DNA of 64,000 nt from Candidatus Competibacteraceae bacterium (GTDB lineage Bacteria; Pseudomonadota; Gammaproteobacteria; Competibacterales; Competibacteraceae). Every line of letters begins with the position of its first letter. Position 1 is the stretch's first letter. Made by a program: the position numbers and the translations under genes. The notes under the pieces are model-generated. The model was not told the origin of the DNA. It saw nothing but the letters and a program-made list of their open reading frames with translations, and ran no database searches. The stretch lies in NCBI GenBank assembly GCA_003989085.1, contig RXIV01000001.1, positions 496,001 through 560,000 of the forward strand, in the 5' to 3' direction. Positions 1-8,693 of the stretch are shown here, piece after piece.

Positions 1-2
1 CT

Positions 3-182
3 CAGCGTTCGCCGGAAACCCTGAGCGCTGCACAACGTTTGTTGCAGGAGGCGCAGGCGCAGCTCGAGGCTGGCGCCTACAACGATGCCCGTCGTCATGC
101 GCTGGATGCGCGGGAAGAGGCGATCCGGGCGCGGGAGCAGTCCATGCAAAATACGGCGCTCCATCCGCCGGCACCCCCATGA
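3..182 (+). CDS. C-terminal end of a helical protein (5' end outside window)
   Basis: An open frame enters from the left edge and stops at a TGA that overlaps the acylphosphatase start (ATGA). The visible 59 residues are rich in Ala, Arg, Glu and Gln (pattern LLQEAQAQLEAGAY followed by ARRHALDAREEA), which is the helical look of DUF4398-type envelope lipoproteins, and end in a short Pro-rich tail. No signal or lipobox can be checked because the N-terminus lies outside the window. The 4-base overlap suggests translational coupling with acyP. The family assignment is tentative; that it is a coding end is well supported by the frame and the overlap. Confidence 0.55.
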   Translation, partial: QRSPETLSAAQRLLQEAQAQLEAGAYNDARRHALDAREEAIRAREQSMQNTALHPPAPP

Positions 183-451
183 AAACGTCCTGTTTGCGTT
201 GCTACGTCAGTGGGCGGGTTCAGGGCGTCGGCTTTCGCTATGCAACTGCCGAAAAAGCTGAGACGCTCCGGTTGAGCGGCTACGTCCGCAATCTGCCCGA
301 CCGACGGGTGGAAGTACTGGCCTGCGGTGAGGAAAGCGCGGTGCTGGCCTTGCGGAACTGGCTTTGGCAAGGCCCGGCGCTGGCGAGGGTCAGCGCAGTC
401 CAGTGTGAAACTGCGCTTTATCAGGATTATCACGGCTTCCGCATCGACTGA
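179..451 (+). CDS. acyP: acylphosphatase
   Basis: 90 residues, the usual size of the small alpha/beta acylphosphatases that hydrolyse the carboxyl-phosphate bond of acyl phosphates such as 1,3-bisphosphoglycerate in the cytosol. The phosphate-binding loop GRVQGVGFR (about residues 12-20), with its catalytic Arg, is intact, and the catalytic Asn is seen in GYVRNLPDRRVEV (about 34-46). The ATG overlaps the stop of the upstream gene, so the two are probably co-transcribed. The C-terminal YHGFRID matches the typical F-x-I/V end. Nothing unusual. Confidence 0.93.
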   Translation: MKTSCLRCYVSGRVQGVGFRYATAEKAETLRLSGYVRNLPDRRVEVLACGEESAVLALRNWLWQGPALARVSAVQCETALYQDYHGFRID

Positions 452-484
452 TTCAAAGCGCCTTTATGCAAGTGAAGGCTTGAC

Positions 485-704
485 TTATCCACAGGCTTAT
501 GCGTCCGGGCTAACAGCGGCTTTTCCCGGCAGGACATTTCAAAATCCCGGTAGGATTCCAAAGCCTTAGGTGTAACAGTTTGATAAATAAATAAAAACAA
601 ACTGGTCAAAAAGTCATCAAACCGTCATTCTTCTAACGGCGGCACACAGTTAGCTGCCCCACCTTAAAGTTATCCACAGAGTTATCCACAGCTTTTGTGG
701 ATAA
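485..704. promoter_or_regulatory. cluster of four perfect DnaA boxes
   Basis: TTATCCACA occurs at 485-493, 670-678 and 682-690 on the plus strand, and as its complement TGTGGATAA at 696-704. All four match the strong R1-type consensus with no mismatch. Three lie within 35 bases. Such clusters bind DnaA at origins, at titration loci, or at DnaA-controlled promoters. Which applies here cannot be decided from sequence. Confidence 0.6.
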
Positions 705-711
705 CTCTGTG
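675..711. repeat. perfect 16-bp inverted repeat containing two DnaA boxes; possible proS terminator
   Basis: CACAGAGTTATCCACA (675-690) and TGTGGATAACTCTGTG (696-711) are exact reverse complements separated by five bases (GCTTT). On the minus strand the hairpin falls about 20 bases after the proS stop. It could act as a terminator, but no clear U-run follows. The stem embeds opposed DnaA boxes, so a DnaA-binding role competes with the terminator reading. Confidence 0.6.
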
Positions 712-730
712 CTGAACTCCCGCAGCAAAC

Positions 731-2449
731 TTAGCCCTGCTCCGCCCTCAGTCGTTCCCACAGTCTATCCAGCAGCCCATCTCTGGGCAGCAAGGTCGGC
801 GCAGCATCGCAGCGGCCCCGATATTCCACCTGTCCGGCGGCCAGGTGGCGGTCGCTGATCACCAGCCGGTGCGGGATACCGATCAGTTCCATGTCGGCGA
901 ACATGACACCGGGCCGGGCATCGCGGTCATCCAGCAGCGCTTCAATCCCGGCAGCCTGCAACGCCTGATAGAGTGCTTCCGCCGCTTCACGCACCGCTGC
1001 CGACCGGCCTGCGCCTATCGGCAGCACCGCCACCTGAAACGGCGCCATTGCCGCCGGCCAGATGATCCCGCGTTCGTCGTGGTTCTGTTCAATCGCCGCC
1101 GCGACCACTCGCGATACGCCAATCCCATAACAGCCCATCGCCACGATCAGCGGCTGGCCGTCCTCACCCAGCACAGCAGCGTTCAGGGCGGCGCTGTATT
1201 TACGCCCCAGTTGAAAGACGTGGCCGACCTCGATACCTCTGGCAATATCCAATGATCCTTGTCCATCGGGGCTGGGATCGCCGGCCACCACGTTGCGAAG
1301 ATCGGCGATGAGCGGCTCCGGGCAGTCACGGCCAAAGTTGACCCCGGTCAGATGCCAGTCATCCTGATTGGCTCCGGCGACGAAATCAGCCAGCTTCGCC
1401 ACGCTGCGATCCGCGATGACCACACCCGCGAAACCCACCGCGCCCAGCGAGCCGGGACTGGCCCCAAATGCGGTGCGAATCGCGTCGGGACTGGCGAAAG
1501 CCAGCGGCGCTTTGACCTGCGGCAATTTAGCAGCCTTGACTGCATTAACCTCATGATCGCCGCGCACCAGCAGCAATACCGGTTGCTCGTCCTCGCCCTC
1601 GACCACCACCGCTTTCACCGTCTTTTCAGCGGGAATTTGCAGAAACGCACACAGTTCAGCAATGGTCTTGACCTTAGGCGTGTGGACGCGGGTCAGGGCT
1701 TCAGTCGGGGTAGGCCGTTCGCCGGCGGGCGCCAGAGCCTCAGCCATTTCAACATTGGCTGCGTAGTCGCCGCTGGTGGAGAAGGCAATGGCGTCCTCGC
1801 CGGACTCGGCCAGCACATGAAACTCATGCGAATGGGCGCCGCCGATGCTGCCGGTATCGGCTAGTACTGCCCGGAATTTCAGACCTAACCGGCTGAAAAT
1901 CTGCGTATATGCGGCGTACATGACCTCATAGGTCTCTTGCAGCGAGGCCGCATCGACATGGAAGGAATAGGCATCCTTCATCAGAAATTCCCGCGCCCGC
2001 ATCACCCCAAAGCGGGGCCGGATTTCGTCACGGAATTTGGTCTGAATCTGGTAGAAGTTGATCGGCAACTGCTTGTAGCTCTTGATCTCGCGGCGGAACA
2101 GGTCGGTGATCACCTCTTCGTGAGTCGGGCCGAAGCAGAAATCACGATCATGCCGGTCCTTGATGCGTAGCAGTTCCGGGCCGTACTGTTGCCAACGCCC
2201 GGATTCCTGCCACAGCTCTGCTGGCTGCACCGCAGGCATCAGCAATTCCAGCGCCCCGGCGCGGTTCATCTCCTCACGCACCACCGCTTCCACTCGGCGT
2301 AACACCCGCAAACCGAGCGGCAGCCAGCTATAGACGCCGGCGGCGAGCTTGCGGATCAGCCCGGCCCGCAGCATGAGTTGATGACTGATCACCTCGGCGT
2401 CAGCCGGGGTTTCCTTGACGGTGCAGAGCGGAAAACGGGAGATACGCAT
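731..2449 (-). CDS. proS: prolyl-tRNA synthetase (bacterial type, with editing insertion)
   Basis: Charges tRNA-Pro with proline in the cytosol. The 572 residues match the ~570-residue bacterial class II ProRS. Motif 2 is seen in the stretch [17 protein letters not shown] (about 140-156) followed by MKDAYSF, and motif 3 in [13 protein letters not shown] (about 440). Between them lies the ~180-residue YbaK-like INS domain that removes mis-charged Ala, recognisable by [12 protein letters not shown] and RGDHEVN. A C-terminal anticodon-binding domain follows. The ATG is preceded by AAGG at a suitable distance. The gene stands alone, with a DUF4124 gene upstream on the same strand. Confidence 0.97.
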   Translation of the reverse strand: MRISRFPLCTVKETPADAEVISHQLMLRAGLIRKLAAGVYSWLPLGLRVLRRVEAVVREEMNRAGALELLMPAVQPAELWQESGRWQQYGPELLRIKDRHDRDFCFGPTHEEVITDLFRREIKSYKQLPINFYQIQTKFRDEIRPRFGVMRAREFLMKDAYSFHVDAASLQETYEVMYAAYTQIFSRLGLKFRAVLADTGSIGGAHSHEFHVLAESGEDAIAFSTSGDYAANVEMAEALAPAGERPTPTEALTRVHTPKVKTIAELCAFLQIPAEKTVKAVVVEGEDEQPVLLLVRGDHEVNAVKAAKLPQVKAPLAFASPDAIRTAFGASPGSLGAVGFAGVVIADRSVAKLADFVAGANQDDWHLTGVNFGRDCPEPLIADLRNVVAGDPSPDGQGSLDIARGIEVGHVFQLGRKYSAALNAAVLGEDGQPLIVAMGCYGIGVSRVVAAAIEQNHDERGIIWPAAMAPFQVAVLPIGAGRSAAVREAAEALYQALQAAGIEALLDDRDARPGVMFADMELIGIPHRLVISDRHLAAGQVEYRGRCDAAPTLLPRDGLLDRLWERLRAEQG

Positions 2450-2488
2450 GGGTTAGCCTTGGCAAGCAGCAGGGATGATTCAGGACGT

Positions 2489-2953
2489 TCAGGGGTTACA
2501 AAAATAGTCTTGGTCTTTCTGGGCTTTTTTCAATTCCGCCTCGCGTTGTGGGGCATCCAGCGGAGCCTTATTGCCGTTGGCGTCGGTCTTGACCACCGGG
2601 CTGTCGCCTTGCAGCACCTGGACGTTTTTCTTGGCGATCTCGCAGTTTTTAGCTCGCACATCTTCAGCGTCCTTCTGCGCCCGTTCTTCCTGTTCCTTCT
2701 GTTTGGCAGCTTCTTCCGCCGCCTTTTTCTCCTGTTCCTTAGCCGGATCGGGCGTGGTTTGAATCACTCCGCTGCTTGGGCCGGAGGGTTTACGAACCAT
2801 TTCATAAGTCACCCCGGCGGGTGGGGGCAGTTCGGAATATTTTGACTGGCCCTGCTCGTCGGTCCATTTATAGATGAACTGTTGAGCCTGAGCGGTCGCC
2901 GCGATCCCGCAGCCGCTGGCTAACACCAAGCAAAACAGCGTTCTTCTCAACAT
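2489..2953 (-). CDS. DUF4124 domain-containing exported protein
   Basis: The chosen start (ATG at 2953) has GGAGG seven bases upstream and gives a 154-residue protein with a clear signal peptide (LRRTLFCLVLASGCGIAATAQAQ). A start at 3037 would add 28 residues that lack export features. The mature N-terminus carries the DUF4124 signature (FIYKWTDEQGQSKYSELPP), a small periplasmic beta domain of unknown function common in gammaproteobacteria. It is followed by a charged Lys/Glu/Gln-rich helical segment and a short C-terminal part with two Cys residues. No function can be assigned. Confidence 0.85.
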   Translation of the reverse strand: MLRRTLFCLVLASGCGIAATAQAQQFIYKWTDEQGQSKYSELPPPAGVTYEMVRKPSGPSSGVIQTTPDPAKEQEKKAAEEAAKQKEQEERAQKDAEDVRAKNCEIAKKNVQVLQGDSPVVKTDANGNKAPLDAPQREAELKKAQKDQDYFCNP

Positions 2954-3277
2954 TACGGCCTCCAATGACAAAGATAAAATAGTTCCGGCGGGCAATGCCT
3001 GTGCGTGACCCGGCAGCCTGGCGGGATTTTGCTTCAAAATAAAGTTTGGGTAGTATAGCCAGTCCGCAAAACCCGCGCCTTAGCGGGTACCGGCGACTTT
3101 CATGACGGGTTGTGCCCGCCGGATGTTACCCCCGCCGCGTGGCGTTTACCCCGCCCCAGCGCGGCTCCGGCCCCGCCACCTCACCGACCCGGCATGAACC
3201 GCCCGTACCTTGGCGACTGTTTGGCTTTGCTGATCGCTGTTTTCCCAACCCCACTCGTCATGAAGGAGTGAACGCTG
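2954..3277. other. divergent intergenic region / ilv leader
   Basis: Separates the minus-strand DUF4124 gene from ilvI. Besides the promoter below it holds a perfect 6-bp hairpin (ACCCGC 3071-3076, GCGGGT 3083-3088) close to the predicted transcript start, and a second small hairpin (CGGG/CCCG, about 3106-3118). I see no leader peptide rich in Ile, Leu or Val, so classical peptide-coupled attenuation is not supported. The stretch just before ilvI is C-rich and ends with an AAGGAG ribosome site. Confidence 0.5.
3029..3056 (+). promoter_or_regulatory. candidate sigma70 promoter for ilvI
   Basis: TTGCTT (3029-3034) and TAGTAT (3051-3056) are separated by 16 bases. Transcription would begin near 3063, giving a leader of about 215 bases. 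Moderate match only. Confidence 0.35.
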
Positions 3278-5023
3278 ATGGAACTCATCACCGGTGCTGA
3301 AATTATGGTCCGCTGCCTCAAGGAAGAAGGCGTCGAATACCTGTTTGGTTATCCCGGCGGCGCTGTGCTGCATATTTACGATGCCCTGTATGTCCAGGAA
3401 GATGTAAAACATATTCTGGTTCGCCATGAGCAGGCCGCCCTGCATGCCGCCGACGGCTATTCCCGCGCTTGCGGCAAGCCAGGCGTGGCGTTGGTCACCT
3501 CTGGCCCCGGTCTCACTAACGCGATTACTGGCATCGCTAATGCTTACATGGATTCGGTGCCGCTGGTGGTGTTTTCCGGTCAGGTGCCCACCGCGCTGAT
3601 CGGCAATGACGCCTTTCAGGAAGTGGACGCGGTCGGCATTACCCGGCCTTGTGTCAAGCATAATTTTCTGGTCAGGGACATCAAGAACCTGGCGGAAACC
3701 ATTAAAAAGGCGTTTTTCATCGCCACGACTGGCCGACCCGGCCCGGTGCTGATCGACCTGCCAAAAGACGTCACTATCGCTAAGGCCGAGTACCACTATC
3801 CCAAGAAAGTCAAACTGCGCTCCTACAACCCGACCATCAAAGGCCACGCCGGACAGATTCGCAAGGCGGTGGATATGATTCTGTCGGCCAAGCGCCCGAT
3901 AATTTATACCGGTGGCGGGGTAATTCTGAGTGATGGTTCCCCGGAATTGGTTGAATTGACCCAGTTGCTGGGCTATCCGATCACCAATACCTTGATGGGC
4001 TTGGGTGCCTATCCGGCGACTGACAAACAGTTCATCGGCATGCTGGGGATGCACGGGACTTATGAAGCCAATATGGCGATGCACGATTGCGATGTGCTGA
4101 TTGCCATTGGCGCCCGTTTTGACGACCGGGTGACGGGTAAAATTGAGAAGTTCTGCCCGAGCGCCCGTATTGTCCACGTTGATATTGACCCGTCCTCGAT
4201 TTCCAAGAATGTTCAGGTGGATATTCCAATTGTCGGCTCGGTGCCCAATGTGCTGCGGGCGATGATTAGCGTTATTCGTGATGAAAAGCTCAAACCTGAT
4301 GCCGAGGCGCTGGGCAAGTGGTGGCGACAGATCGATGAATGGCGAGCGATTAAATCGCTGAACTATCGCCAGAGCAATGAGGTCATCAAGCCGCAGTTTG
4401 TGATTCAGAAACTGTATGAAGTCACCCAGGGCCAAGCGATTATTGCTTCCGATGTGGGTCAGCATCAGATGTGGGCCGCTCAGTACTACCACTTTGATCG
4501 GCCCCGGCAATGGATCAACTCTGGTGGGCTCGGTACGATGGGTTTTGGCCTGCCGGCGGCAATGGGCGCTAAGTTCGCTTTCCCGGATCAGGACGTGGCT
4601 TGTGTGACGGGCGATGGCAGCATTCAAATGATGTTGCAGGAACTGGCGACCATGAAGCAGTACAACACGCCGGTTAAAATCGTGAACCTGAATAACGGTT
4701 ATCTTGGTATGGTCCGGCAATGGCAGGAGTTCTTCTATCAGAAGCGCTACTGCATGACCTATTTTGAATCCTTGCCGGATTTCGTGATGCTGGCTGAGGC
4801 CTATGGGCATGTCGGCATGCGGATTGATAAACCGCGTGATGTGGAAGGGGCGTTACGTGAGGCGTTTGCTATGAAGGATCGGACGGTATTCCTCGATTTC
4901 ATTACCGATCAGACTGAGAACGTGTTCCCGATGATTCCTTCCGGCGGCGGTCAGAATGAAATGCTGCTGGCAGAGCGCGACGAAATGGTTTCGACTCATG
5001 ACGAAGGGATGGTGCTGCTGTGA
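3278..5023 (+). CDS. ilvI: acetolactate synthase, large (catalytic) subunit
   Basis: ThDP-dependent enzyme that condenses two pyruvates to acetolactate, or pyruvate and 2-oxobutyrate to acetohydroxybutyrate: the first common step of valine, leucine and isoleucine synthesis. At 581 residues it is the normal size. The catalytic Glu lies in VRHEQAALHAADGYSRA (about 47-63), the FAD/central domain follows, and the ThDP/Mg motif GDGSIQMMLQELATM-x-NN is seen near 450. AAGGAG lies upstream of the ATG. Its stop overlaps the GTG of ilvH. I use ilvI because the small subunit has the long IlvH/IlvN-type architecture. Confidence 0.96.
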   Translation: MELITGAEIMVRCLKEEGVEYLFGYPGGAVLHIYDALYVQEDVKHILVRHEQAALHAADGYSRACGKPGVALVTSGPGLTNAITGIANAYMDSVPLVVFSGQVPTALIGNDAFQEVDAVGITRPCVKHNFLVRDIKNLAETIKKAFFIATTGRPGPVLIDLPKDVTIAKAEYHYPKKVKLRSYNPTIKGHAGQIRKAVDMILSAKRPIIYTGGGVILSDGSPELVELTQLLGYPITNTLMGLGAYPATDKQFIGMLGMHGTYEANMAMHDCDVLIAIGARFDDRVTGKIEKFCPSARIVHVDIDPSSISKNVQVDIPIVGSVPNVLRAMISVIRDEKLKPDAEALGKWWRQIDEWRAIKSLNYRQSNEVIKPQFVIQKLYEVTQGQAIIASDVGQHQMWAAQYYHFDRPRQWINSGGLGTMGFGLPAAMGAKFAFPDQDVACVTGDGSIQMMLQELATMKQYNTPVKIVNLNNGYLGMVRQWQEFFYQKRYCMTYFESLPDFVMLAEAYGHVGMRIDKPRDVEGALREAFAMKDRTVFLDFITDQTENVFPMIPSGGGQNEMLLAERDEMVSTHDEGMVLL

Positions 5024-5523
5024 ACAACAATAACCGTCATCTGATTTCGATCCTGCTGGAAAATGAAGCCGGCGCATTATCGCGGGTTGCTAATCTGTTT
5101 TCGGCGCGGGGCTATAATATTGAAAGCCTGACGGTCGCGCCTACTGACGATCCGACCCTGTCGCGGCTGACGCTGGTCACCAGTGGCAATGAACAGGTTA
5201 TTGAGCAGATCGTCAAGCAACTCAACAAGCTGATTGACGTAGTCAAGCTGATTGACCTGAGCGAGACGGACGCGATTGAGCGCGAGTTGATGTTGATTAA
5301 GACTAGGGCTAATGGTGAGCAACGGGCTGAGATGAAACGGTTGGCCGATATTTTCGGCGGGCGAATTCTTGATGTGACTGATGCAACCTACACCATTGAA
5401 CTGACGGGTGATGGTGAAAAGTTGGATAACTTCCTGCGGGCGGTAGAGCGGGACGCCATTTTGGAAGTAGTGCGTTCGGGCGCAACCGGTATTGCTCGCG
5501 GCCAGAAAGCGCTGCACATCTGA
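5020..5523 (+). CDS. ilvH: acetolactate synthase, small (regulatory) subunit
   Basis: 167 residues with an N-terminal ACT domain (HLISILLENEAGALSRVANLF, GYNIESLTVAP) that gives valine feedback control and stimulates the large subunit, followed by the C-terminal domain found in full-length IlvH. It starts with GTG inside the stop of ilvI (GTGA), so synthesis of the two subunits is coupled. A hairpin and the ilvC gene follow. Confidence 0.96.
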   Translation: MNNNNRHLISILLENEAGALSRVANLFSARGYNIESLTVAPTDDPTLSRLTLVTSGNEQVIEQIVKQLNKLIDVVKLIDLSETDAIERELMLIKTRANGEQRAEMKRLADIFGGRILDVTDATYTIELTGDGEKLDNFLRAVERDAILEVVRSGATGIARGQKALHI

Positions 5524-5537
5524 CGTTGATCCCTTAA

Positions 5538-6629
<1,092 letters not shown>

Positions 6630-6647
6630 GGGAGGTTCTTAGTTGAA

Positions 6648-6696
6648 AGGCGGGGTTTGCGAGGTTAATACGTTATCCGATGTGCCCCGCCTTTTT
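6648..6696 (+). terminator. intrinsic terminator after ilvC
   Basis: AGGCGGGG (6648-6655) pairs with CCCCGCCT (6685-6692) and is followed by TTTTA. The loop is long (29 bases), but the 8-bp GC-rich stem and U-run are convincing. Confidence 0.7.
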
Positions 6697-6734
6697 ATTG
6701 TAAAGTCGATTCCCTATCATGAAGGATCGCCACA

Positions 6735-6983
6735 ATGAACTGGCAACAGGTCTGCGAACATCTCGATTTGAGAAACCTTCCGTTCAAAAGCGAATTAAAT
6801 GAGATAGGGCAAATCCTAATGTCTCCGGTCAAGGTTTATCATTCTGCTTTTCAGGGTAAAATTGCGGTGCTGCTGTATTTCAATTTGGGCGGAGGAGAAG
6901 TCTTGGCCGAGTGTGCGATCAAGACCGGAATGGGCGCCAAACTTTCCCAGGCAATTATAAATGACCAACGAGCAACTCTCTGA
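6735..6983 (+). pseudogene. truncated Uma2 (DUF820)-like gene
   Basis: The 82-residue product begins like Uma2-family putative endonucleases (WQQVCEH, LPFKSELNEIGQILMSP, GGEVLAECAIKTGMGAK), which are normally around 190 residues. The similarity fades near residue 70, and the catalytic half of the fold is missing. The last 23 bases overlap pssA in another frame, as if pssA replaced the rest. A ribosome site (AAGGA) precedes the ATG, so a short peptide could still be made. No function is likely. The family call rests on recognised pattern only. Confidence 0.5.
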
Positions 6984-7755
6984 ACCCCGTCGCTCACGCG
7001 GCGTTTATCTTCTGCCTAATTTATTCACGACGGCTGCGCTGTTTTGCGGCTTCTACGCTATTATTGCTGCCCTGAATAGCCGTTTTGAATCCGCTGCCAT
7101 TGCCATATTTATTGCAATGGTGCTGGATGGACTGGATGGGCGAGTTGCCCGCCTGACCCATACTGAAAGCGAATTTGGCGCTCAATATGATAGCATGGCC
7201 GATCTGGTGTCATTTGGTCTGGCCCCGGCGTTGTTGATGTATGAATGGGCTTTGGGTGGGATGGCTGGAATGGGGCCATTTTTGTCGAAAGTGGGTTGGC
7301 TGGCGGCATTCTTCTACACCGTGATGGCGGCGTTGCGACTAGCTCGGTTTAACGTACAACTTGGTAGCGCCGATAAGCGCTATTTCACCGGATTGCCCAG
7401 TCCATCTGCCGCCGCTGTTGTGGCCGGCATGGTCTGGATTTGCGCTGATTTGGGTCTGACTGGTTCGCAAATGCTATGGCCTGCGCTAATGATCACCATT
7501 GGGGCAGGAGCGTTGATGTTCAGCAACATCCTCTATTTCAGCTTCAAGCAGCTTGATTTTCACAGCCGGGTTCCTTTTATTACTGTTCTAATTATCGTGC
7601 TGATTTTCGTTTTTACCTCGATGGATCCACCAAAGATTTTGTTCTTTGGTTTTCTCACCTATGGCTTGTCGGGACCAGTATTGTTTCTATGGCGTTGGCG
7701 ATTGCGTTCCCGGCGGCGGAGCAAGAGTGAATCCATCAATCCTGTGGTTAAATAG
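6961..7755 (+). CDS. pssA: CDP-diacylglycerol-serine O-phosphatidyltransferase
   Basis: Inner-membrane enzyme that makes phosphatidylserine, the precursor of phosphatidylethanolamine. The CDP-alcohol phosphotransferase signature D-x2-DG-x2-AR-x8-G-x3-D-x3-D is complete in the span DGLDGRVAR to QYDSMAD (about residues 57-80). Several hydrophobic helices surround it and the tail is basic (RWRLRSRRRSK). At 264 residues it fits the Bacillus-type PssA rather than the phospholipase D-type of E. coli. A pssA gene after ilvC is a known order in Pseudomonas relatives. The start lacks a strong ribosome site and overlaps the Uma2 remnant. Confidence 0.93.
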   Translation: MTNEQLSEPRRSRGVYLLPNLFTTAALFCGFYAIIAALNSRFESAAIAIFIAMVLDGLDGRVARLTHTESEFGAQYDSMADLVSFGLAPALLMYEWALGGMAGMGPFLSKVGWLAAFFYTVMAALRLARFNVQLGSADKRYFTGLPSPSAAAVVAGMVWICADLGLTGSQMLWPALMITIGAGALMFSNILYFSFKQLDFHSRVPFITVLIIVLIFVFTSMDPPKILFFGFLTYGLSGPVLFLWRWRLRSRRRSKSESINPVVK

Positions 7756-7779
7756 CGGTGCCTTCAGTAATAAATTCCT

Positions 7780-8658
7780 ATGAGTCAATCCAATTCTTCC
7801 ATCGAAGAAACTATGAATCAATCGGTTGCTGGTTCAGGACTGACTGGGTGGCCAGATGGCGTTTATCAGAATGAAAAACAGAGCGTAAAGATTTACCAGG
7901 GCAATTGCCTTGAATGGCTGGACACTATTGCAGATCGCTATCCTGAAGGCTGTTTTGACATGATTTTTGCTGATCCGCCCTATTTTCTTTCCAATGGCGG
8001 CATCACCTGTCATGCTGGGAAAATGGTCAAGGTCGATAAAGGGAGTTGGGATCAGTCGCAAGGACCAGAACTGAATCATAAGTTCAACTTGGAGTGGTTG
8101 CGGCGTTGCCAACAGGTGTTAAAGCCAAATGGAACGATCTGGATTACTGGCACGCATCATGTCATCTTTTCTGTTGGCTACGCCATGCAGCAATTAGGCT
8201 ATAAAATCCTCAACGATATTATCTGGCAAAAACCTAATCCACCGCCTAATTTATCTTGTCGTTATTTCACCCACGCTACTGAGACTGTGCTATGGGCTGC
8301 GAAAAGCTCAGCCAGCCAGCATTATTTTAATTACGATTTAATGCGCGAAATTAACGGGGGTAAACAGATGAAAACCGTATGGACGTTTACCGCACCAGGC
8401 CAGGAACAAAAGACCTTTGGTAAACACCCTACGCAAAAACCTTTAGCATTGGTGGAACGCTGTTTGTTAGCAGCAACGACTGAAAATACGCTGGTGCTGG
8501 ATCCGTTTTTGGGCAGCGGTACTACAGCAATTGCATGTTTGCGGCAGCGCCGGCAATGCGTCGGGATTGAAATTGATCCGGCGTTCATCCAACTTTCTAT
8601 TGATCGGATTCAGGCTGAACAGCCTGACGGCGAACCGATTGTTTCTGCTGTCGCCTGA
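7780..8658 (+). CDS. orphan DNA adenine N6-methyltransferase (beta class)
   Basis: Site-specific methyltransferase acting on DNA with S-adenosylmethionine. The catalytic motif DPPY is at residues 65-68 and the SAM motif DPFLGSGTT at about 241-249; this IV-before-I order defines the beta class. The block after DPPY ([16 protein letters not shown]) resembles DpnA-type enzymes. GKHPTQKP marks the motif preceding motif I. No restriction endonuclease gene is adjacent, so it is solitary. It sits between pssA and leuA and looks lower in G+C than leuA, which hints at acquisition. A second ATG at 7813 is possible; neither start has a strong ribosome site. Target sequence unknown. Confidence 0.88.
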   Translation: MSQSNSSIEETMNQSVAGSGLTGWPDGVYQNEKQSVKIYQGNCLEWLDTIADRYPEGCFDMIFADPPYFLSNGGITCHAGKMVKVDKGSWDQSQGPELNHKFNLEWLRRCQQVLKPNGTIWITGTHHVIFSVGYAMQQLGYKILNDIIWQKPNPPPNLSCRYFTHATETVLWAAKSSASQHYFNYDLMREINGGKQMKTVWTFTAPGQEQKTFGKHPTQKPLALVERCLLAATTENTLVLDPFLGSGTTAIACLRQRRQCVGIEIDPAFIQLSIDRIQAEQPDGEPIVSAVA

Positions 8659-8693
8659 ATCTAACCCCCGCCCACTGGCTGGAGCAATGCCCC

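Larger units (their letters stand above)
452..730. other. non-coding gap between acyP and proS with DnaA boxes and an AT-rich stretch
   Basis: No credible gene lies here. The gap lies between the convergent acyP and proS genes. It holds an AT-rich segment (about 570-640, with runs of A and the pattern ATAAATAAATAAAAA) and four exact copies of the 9-base DnaA box TTATCCACA. No dnaA, dnaN, mnmG or rpmH gene is visible beside it, and no GATC cluster is present. Confidence 0.7.

Noticed and set aside
452..730. Calling the DnaA-box gap oriC outright
   Set aside because: No dnaA, dnaN, mnmG or rpmH nearby and no skew data; kept only as a DnaA-box cluster.
2954..3277. Peptide-coupled ilv attenuator
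   Set aside because: No short frame rich in Ile/Val/Leu with alternative hairpins was found.
3146..4810. Long open frame (554 codons) on the minus strand opposite ilvI
   Set aside because: It lies wholly antisense to a clear ilvI, has no recognisable domain and a His/Gln/Asn-rich composition typical of complementary-strand frames.
7780..8658. Complete restriction-modification system around the methyltransferase
   Set aside because: No endonuclease or specificity gene adjoins; the Uma2-like piece is truncated and separated by pssA.
6735..8690. Integrated mobile island between ilvC and leuA
   Set aside because: No integrase, transposase, direct repeats or tRNA target; pssA is a normal chromosomal gene at this place.
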